Of a DNA stretch of 18,729 bases, positions 14,242 through 18,729 are shown piece after piece; position 1 is the stretch's first letter, and each line of letters opens with the position of its first letter. A program made the translations under genes and the position numbers. Source of the stretch: DATJUF01 sp035524095 (GTDB lineage Bacteria; Desulfobacterota; Binatia; Binatales; Binataceae). A model generated the notes under the pieces. That model was not told the DNA's origin. It saw only the letters and a program-made list of their open reading frames with translations, and did no database searches. The stretch covers positions 1 through 18,729 of the forward strand of contig DATKPK010000128.1 in assembly GCA_035524095.1 (NCBI GenBank). Reading direction: 5' to 3'.

Positions 14242-15684
14242 TTAGCCGTCGGCGTGGCGCCGTAAAGGCACGAACATCGTACCGTCGTTACGCTTGATCA
14301 GCAGCAGGAGAATATTGCCGCTGCCGCCGTCGAGCGCCTGCTGGCATGACACAACGTCGCTGACACGCTTGCGATCGACTTCGAGAATAATATCGCGTGG
14401 TCGCAAGCCAGCAGTCGCCGCCGCGCCGTTAGGCTCAACGGATGTTATCACGACGCCATCGTGGCCGCTTAAGCTTAGCTCCTGACCGATGGTCGGATTC
14501 AAGTCCATCAAGGCCAACCCGTAAGTGCTGTTGGCGACCGGCTGTTGCGAGCCGACGCTGGCGAGCTCGTCTTCATGTGAAGCAGTGATCACGATCGGTA
14601 CGGTTTGGGTGGTGCGCCCGCGCATCACCGTGAGGGTCGCGCTACCGCCGATCGGGATTGCAGCGACCATCAAGGGGAGTTCCTGCGCCTCGTCAACAGG
14701 GCGATGATCAATAGCAATTATGATGTCGCCGTGACGCAATCCCGCGGCCTTTGCCGGACTGCTATCGATAACCTCCGAGACCATCGCGCCATGCGGGACC
14801 TCCAATCCTGCGGCGGCAGCAGCTTCCTCAGTGACCGGCTCTATGTAAACCCCAAGCCATCCGCGCTGGACGTGGCCGAGGCTCTGGAGCTGAGGCAACT
14901 CGGCTTTGACGAGATTAACCGGGATGGCGAATCCGATACCCATGCTCGAACCGGTACGGGTGAATATCGCGGCGTTGACACCGACCACTTCGCCATTCAG
15001 ACCGATTAACGGGCCACCTGAATTGCCCGGGTTAATTGAGGCGTCGGTCTGAATGTATTCGTCATAATTGCCAGGGATGAAGCGGCCTTTCGCGCTGACG
15101 ATACCGGCCGTGACCGTGTGATCAAAGCCGAAGGGATTGCCGATCGCCATGACCCATTCGCCGACGCGTACGGCGTCGGAATTGCCAAGCGGCACAATCG
15201 GCAGAGGATACGGCGCATTGATTTTGAGTAGAGCGATGTCAGTCTTGTTGTCACGGCCAATGACGCGGGCCTGGTACTCATGGCCATCTTTGAGCGTGAC
15301 GATGATCCGGCTCGCATCTTCGACAACGTGGTCGTTGGTCAAGATATAGCCGTCGCGATTGATGATGAAGCCGGAGCCGAGGCTGTGCGCGTGCGGCATG
15401 TCGTAAGGCTCGAAGGGCTGGCCGAAGAGGTCGAACGGATCGGAGTTGCTGTCGGAAGATTGTGCGTGAGGCGCTTTATCATTTTGCTCAGTCGCGACGT
15501 TGACGACAGCCGGCGAAAGACGCTGGGCCAAGTCGACAAAATCCGGCAGTGTGTCGGCCTTATGCCGTACCTCGAGATCACTCCAGAGTTGGCTGGCGGC
15601 AGCGTCGGTAGCGGCAAAGACAGCGAGCGCGCATCCCAACAGTAGGATCGGCACCGAGTATGCAGCTGACTTCGGCAAAATCAC
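14242..15684 (-). CDS. degP: Do/HtrA-family periplasmic serine protease with two PDZ domains
   Basis: This 480-residue envelope protease/chaperone degrades or refolds damaged periplasmic and outer-membrane proteins. A signal peptide spans about 1-30 (hydrophobic core 11-24, cleavage near AAA). The trypsin-like domain carries the catalytic triad H119 in LTNDHVVED, D149 in NKTDIALLKI and S222 in NPGNSGGPL. PDZ1 covers about 265-355 and PDZ2 about 385-475. A flexible acidic and Ser/Asp-rich loop at about 66-98 precedes the first strand, like the LA loop of DegP/DegQ. The start is GTG 15684: it is the only usable start after the in-frame DUF1844 stop 27 nt upstream that keeps the signal peptide; the next Met is residue 96. 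DegP, DegQ and MucD cannot be separated by sight. Confidence 0.95.
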   Translation of the reverse strand: MILPKSAAYSVPILLLGCALAVFAATDAAASQLWSDLEVRHKADTLPDFVDLAQRLSPAVVNVATEQNDKAPHAQSSDSNSDPFDLFGQPFEPYDMPHAHSLGSGFIINRDGYILTNDHVVEDASRIIVTLKDGHEYQARVIGRDNKTDIALLKINAPYPLPIVPLGNSDAVRVGEWVMAIGNPFGFDHTVTAGIVSAKGRFIPGNYDEYIQTDASINPGNSGGPLIGLNGEVVGVNAAIFTRTGSSMGIGFAIPVNLVKAELPQLQSLGHVQRGWLGVYIEPVTEEAAAAAGLEVPHGAMVSEVIDSSPAKAAGLRHGDIIIAIDHRPVDEAQELPLMVAAIPIGGSATLTVMRGRTTQTVPIVITASHEDELASVGSQQPVANSTYGLALMDLNPTIGQELSLSGHDGVVITSVEPNGAAATAGLRPRDIILEVDRKRVSDVVSCQQALDGGSGNILLLLIKRNDGTMFVPLRRHADG

Positions 15685-15711
15685 GCGTGAGGGATCGATG
15701 GCTGGTCCAGC

Positions 15712-16185
15712 TTAGTGCGGACCCTGCCGCGCCCGCTCGACGTACTTCATCCGCAGCTCAAAAAGTATGCTCTGTACCAGTTGCGTCTCGCCTTCGTCGA
15801 GGTTGCCGCGGGTTTTATCCTGGAGCATCGCGATCAAGTCGATCAGTTGCTCGGCAGCGAAGAGATCCTCAGCGAATTGGCCAGATTGCGGGTCAGGCAT
15901 CTCGCCAAGGTGGACCAGCGCCTGAGTCGAAAGACCGACCATAAAGGTGGCAAAACTCATGTCGCCGATCGGCGCTGCGGTGCCGGCAGGCTGATTCACC
16001 GCCGTAAAGCCTGTCCCCGCATCCGAGGGTGGCGGCGGAGGTGGCATCGCGGATTCACCTGTCGACGCTGAAGCACCGGTATGAGGTGCATCGGCGCGAT
16101 GCTCGGCTTTCAACTCACCTTCGGACGAAAAACGCCGGCGGTCCTCGACTTTAAATGCTTTGGGCTTTTCTTCTTCCGCGTCCAT
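15712..16185 (-). CDS. DUF1844 family protein
   Basis: This 157-residue protein has a C-terminal core at about 76-150 that matches DUF1844: MSFATFMVGLSTQALVHLGE, a PDPQSGQ turn, AEQLIDLIAMLQDKTRGNL and a final helix ending ELRMKYVE. The N-terminal half is charged (EEEKPKAFKVEDRRRF), then Ala/Ser-rich with a run of six prolines at about 48-53. There is no signal peptide. Function of the family is unknown; it is found in several Gram-negative groups, including Deltaproteobacteria-like lineages. It starts 11 nt after htpX, with AGG overlapping the htpX stop region, and ends 27 nt before the Do protease. The position between two envelope proteases suggests a link to envelope quality control, which is inference only. 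Confidence 0.88.
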   Translation of the reverse strand: MDAEEEKPKAFKVEDRRRFSSEGELKAEHRADAPHTGASASTGESAMPPPPPPSDAGTGFTAVNQPAGTAAPIGDMSFATFMVGLSTQALVHLGEMPDPQSGQFAEDLFAAEQLIDLIAMLQDKTRGNLDEGETQLVQSILFELRMKYVERARQGPH

Positions 16186-16196
16186 GACATCGTTAC

Positions 16197-17057
16197 CTAA
16201 AAGTTATGCGCCATCTGCTCTAACCGGCGGATGCGCTCCTCAATCGGAGGATGGGTCGAAAAAAGGCGCGTCAGTCCCTGCGCGCTCAACGGATTCACGA
16301 TAAACAGGTGAGCCGTGGCCGGCCCGGCCTGCTCCATCGGCAGCCGTTCGTTGGCGATTTCGAGCTTACGCAGGGCACTCGCCAGATAATCGGGATGATG
16401 CGTGAGCTTGGCCCCGCTGGCATCGGCCTGATATTCGCGGGTGCGCGAGATAGCGAGCTGGATCATCGTTGCCGCCAGCGGCGCAAGAATCGCCATCGCG
16501 AGCAATTCGATCATACCGCCGCCACGGTTATTGCTGTCGCGGCTATCGAAACCACCGAAGAGCGCGGCCCACCGGGCCATGCTGGCGACGATCATAATGA
16601 CGCCGGCGAGTGTCGCCGCAATCGAGCTAATCAGGATGTCGCGATTGATCACGTGGGACAGCTCGTGACCGATGACACCTTTCAATTCTTCGCGGCTGCA
16701 AATGCGCATGATCCCGCGCGTGACGGCGACGGCGGCATGATGAGGATTGCGGCCGGTGGCGAAGGCGTTGGGGGTATCACTATCGATCAGATAGAGCTTC
16801 GGCATCGGGATTCTGGCGGCACTCGCCAGTTCGTTGACGATGGCGTAAAGCTCAGGGTTGGTCGATGCGTCGATGGGTTGGGCACCGTAGGCCTTAAGCA
16901 CCATCTTGTCCGAGAACCAATAGCTAAAGAAATTCATACCGATCGCGAGGATGAAGGCGATCATCATGCCGCCACGTCCGCCCAGCATCCCGCCAATGAA
17001 GATGATTAGGCCGGTCAAAGCAGCCAGCAATACGGTGGTCTTGATTACGCTTGACAT
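16197..17057 (-). CDS. htpX: HtpX-type membrane zinc metalloprotease
   Basis: HtpX is an M48 inner-membrane protease that degrades misfolded membrane proteins. The 286-residue protein shows two N-terminal hydrophobic segments (about 7-26 and 31-47), the zinc motif HELSH at 131-135 with E132 as catalytic base, two further hydrophobic segments (about 141-162 and 183-204), and the third ligand E208 in SRTREYQAD. LYLIDSDTPNAFATGRNP at 88-105 and the C-terminal STHPPIEERI are family hallmarks. A Gly/Asn/Arg-rich loop lies at about 169-181. Length is normal. It is the first gene of the htpX-DUF1844-degP run, preceded by a 155-nt gap that probably holds the promoter, though I saw no convincing -35/-10 pair or heat-shock site. 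Confidence 0.95.
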   Translation of the reverse strand: MSSVIKTTVLLAALTGLIIFIGGMLGGRGGMMIAFILAIGMNFFSYWFSDKMVLKAYGAQPIDASTNPELYAIVNELASAARIPMPKLYLIDSDTPNAFATGRNPHHAAVAVTRGIMRICSREELKGVIGHELSHVINRDILISSIAATLAGVIMIVASMARWAALFGGFDSRDSNNRGGGMIELLAMAILAPLAATMIQLAISRTREYQADASGAKLTHHPDYLASALRKLEIANERLPMEQAGPATAHLFIVNPLSAQGLTRLFSTHPPIEERIRRLEQMAHNF

Positions 17058-17212
17058 AGTTTTGTTACGCTTTGCGATGTGAACTTATTCCGAGCCTAGT
17101 TGGCAACACAGTCACCCTGACCGAGACTGGCGAAGCTGCCTCCAAAATTAACGTGATTCTGCGCCTCGGTCATCTATGATTGTAACCATTGCGAGTTCGG
17201 TTGGAATGGTCC

Positions 17213-18139
17213 CTAGCGGGCAAGACCGAGGATCCTGGCTGCCACTTCGTCAACGGTGAGTTCGCTCAAAGGCTCATGCCGAAGCACCTCGACATGGCCC
17301 AAGGGCCGCCAGCGGTCAGGATCGGTCGGGCCGAAGAGTGCCAGTCCAGTCGTTCCAGCGCCAGCCGCAAGATGCGAGACACCAGAATCGTTACCCACGA
17401 ACGCGCGGGCGCGGCGGGTGAGTCCGGCCAGGGTGCCGAGTTCGAGATGCTCGACTGTGGCGAGGGCTCGATCGCGAAAAAATGGCGCTAGTGCCGGTTC
17501 GGCCGGACCGATGACGATAAGCGGCGGCAGTTGTGGGGCGAGCAAGGCTGCCAGGTCGGCGAAACGCTCGGATGGCCAGTTCTTGGCCGCGCTGCCACTG
17601 CCGGGAAGAATTAGGAGGAAGCTACGGGGCGGTACACCGATGGCGGCTAGCTTATCGTCAGCGGAATAGAGGTCCTCGGGCAAGACTTCGATCCCGCTCA
17701 AGGCGCGGGCATCGTGCTCAGTGGCATTGGAGACGCCAACCTCCTGGAGGTAGGAGGCCGCTATGTGGCCGTCGCCAGGCGGACGGAAAGGTATAAAGGT
17801 CACGGGACCGGTGGAGACAGCCACGAGAGCTGCGCGAAAATCGGCGTCGTCGGCAGCGAAAAACGAATAGATATGGTTGAAGTTGCGGAAAAACCCGCGC
17901 GCCGGAATCAAATCGGCATTGGGCACGAACAGCAGACCGGTTTCGCGGCGGTCAATCGAATGCGCGTGAAGAACTCCAAGACGGCCGACGGCGAACCGGG
18001 CGAGTTCGGCCCGCGCCATCAGCTCAACGCTGGCGTCGGGATGGCGCTTGGCAAGCGTACGAATGGCAGGCAGAGCACAGAGCAGGTCGCCCAAGGCTCC
18101 GGGGAAAATCACCAATATCCGCCCGCGCCGATCGGCCAT
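17213..18139 (-). CDS. GT9 family glycosyltransferase (ADP-heptose:LPS heptosyltransferase-like)
   Basis: This 308-residue GT-B fold enzyme resembles heptosyltransferases that add heptose to the lipopolysaccharide inner core at the cytoplasmic face of the inner membrane. Motifs seen are ILVIFPGALGDLLCALPAI at 8-26, LPGSGSAAKNWPSERFADL at 178-196, FVGNDSGVSHLAA at 247-259 and LFGPTDPDRWRPLG at 268-281. It is somewhat shorter than WaaC or WaaF and lacks their full central region, so the acceptor and even the donor sugar are uncertain. It stands apart from htpX by 155 nt and has no other LPS genes beside it in the window. Confidence 0.88.
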   Translation of the reverse strand: MADRRGRILVIFPGALGDLLCALPAIRTLAKRHPDASVELMARAELARFAVGRLGVLHAHSIDRRETGLLFVPNADLIPARGFFRNFNHIYSFFAADDADFRAALVAVSTGPVTFIPFRPPGDGHIAASYLQEVGVSNATEHDARALSGIEVLPEDLYSADDKLAAIGVPPRSFLLILPGSGSAAKNWPSERFADLAALLAPQLPPLIVIGPAEPALAPFFRDRALATVEHLELGTLAGLTRRARAFVGNDSGVSHLAAGAGTTGLALFGPTDPDRWRPLGHVEVLRHEPLSELTVDEVAARILGLAR

Positions 18140-18412
18140 AGCGCGCCGATACTAGCATGGCCTCCCGCCGATTCGGCCTCGCAAGCCGTTTCGGTTCGAA
18201 GCCGCGCCCGGCCTCGGATAACGCATTTGACCCTTGGCCTTGACGCCAAATCTCGTCACTTGCTCTGCCCGTAGGGACCTCGAGGGACGAGAAGCAGGCA
18301 GACCATGACTTCCGGAGGCCGCCGTCTCGTGCTAGGAATTTGTGCTTGTCCCGGAAGCATACGGTCGGTGAAGTGACCGGGTTGAGCGGCATCTCGACCA
18401 TAGAGAGCGCTT

Positions 18413-18433
<21 letters not shown>
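18140..18433. other. Intergenic region between the GT9 gene and tRNA-Thr
   Basis: These 294 bases separate a minus-strand gene from a plus-strand tRNA, so they should hold both promoters. Short open frames cross the region on the minus strand, but none shows family motifs or a plausible start, and I treat it as non-coding. TCGACC at 18394 and TAGACA at 18415 are a weak candidate promoter for the tRNA with 15-nt spacing. Confidence 0.4.
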
Positions 18434-18575
<142 letters not shown>

Positions 18576-18729
18576 GCGAAGGTGATTTCAACGCCTGAGG
18601 ACCGGCTGGTCCCTGAAACTTTGGAGCAACGCTGGAACGACGCCTTGGCTCAGGTCCGAGGACTCGAACGACGCCTTGCTGAAATCGAGAGCGAAAAGAG
18701 CCGTCAGCCATACCTGACCGGGCCCGGCT

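Noticed and set aside
16251..17009. A 252-codon + strand frame opposite htpX
   Set aside because: Fully antisense to a complete HtpX with zinc ligands; no features of its own.
18024..18401. Minus-strand frame of 125 codons across the region between GT9 and tRNA-Thr
   Set aside because: It overlaps the GT9 start in another frame and shows no motif, helix pattern or ribosome site; considered non-coding.

Overview
This window is a dense, G+C-rich stretch of bacterial chromosome. Apart from a short gene end at the left and a tRNA plus a gene fragment at the right, every protein gene lies on the minus strand, with gaps of a few bases to about 155 bases and several short overlaps. The cell looks Gram-negative. 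It has a PBP1B-type penicillin-binding protein with a UB2H-like domain, a periplasmic Do protease, a heptosyltransferase-like GT9 enzyme and a type IV prepilin peptidase. RicT (PSP1) beside holB-tmk-metG-tatD, together with a DUF1844 protein, suggests a lineage related to the former Deltaproteobacteria (Desulfobacterota, Myxococcota, Binatota or similar). That placement is an inference from gene content only.

Layout from the left. 1-285 (+) is the 3' end of a repeat protein with two nearly identical 132-nt units. 336-1694 (-) holds an ECF sigma factor followed by an O6-alkylguanine-DNA alkyltransferase with an Ada zinc domain fused at its C-terminus, an inverted domain order compared with classical Ada. 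1802-1954 (-) is a small charged protein. 1983-6980 (-) is a housekeeping block, transcribed tmk, holB, ricT, metG, tatD. 6983-7828 (-) is the prepilin peptidase. 7919-10615 (-) is tsaD, rsmA, mutM. 10617-14185 (-) is PBP1B with a translationally coupled periplasmic TPR protein. 14242-17057 (-) is htpX, a DUF1844 gene and a Do protease. 17213-18139 (-) is a GT9 glycosyltransferase. 18434-18509 (+) is tRNA-Thr(CGU), followed by a 5'-truncated serine-recombinase-like fragment running off the window.

The genes fall into functional groups: envelope construction and quality control (HtpX, Do protease, PBP1B, TPR protein, GT9), translation accuracy (TsaD, RsmA, MetG, tRNA-Thr), replication and nucleotide supply (HolB, Tmk), and DNA repair (MutM, Ogt-Ada). 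Most are ordinary core genes.

The most notable features are four. Three long, perfect or near-perfect inverted repeats lie inside the linker-coding part of the TPR gene. An alkyltransferase occupies the place where an anti-sigma factor would be expected next to an ECF sigma gene. The TPR gene is coupled to PBP1B and may encode a partner for it. A recombinase remnant and TGTAGAC repeats lie around the tRNA. I did not find a CRISPR array, a complete insertion sequence or an obvious new defence system.
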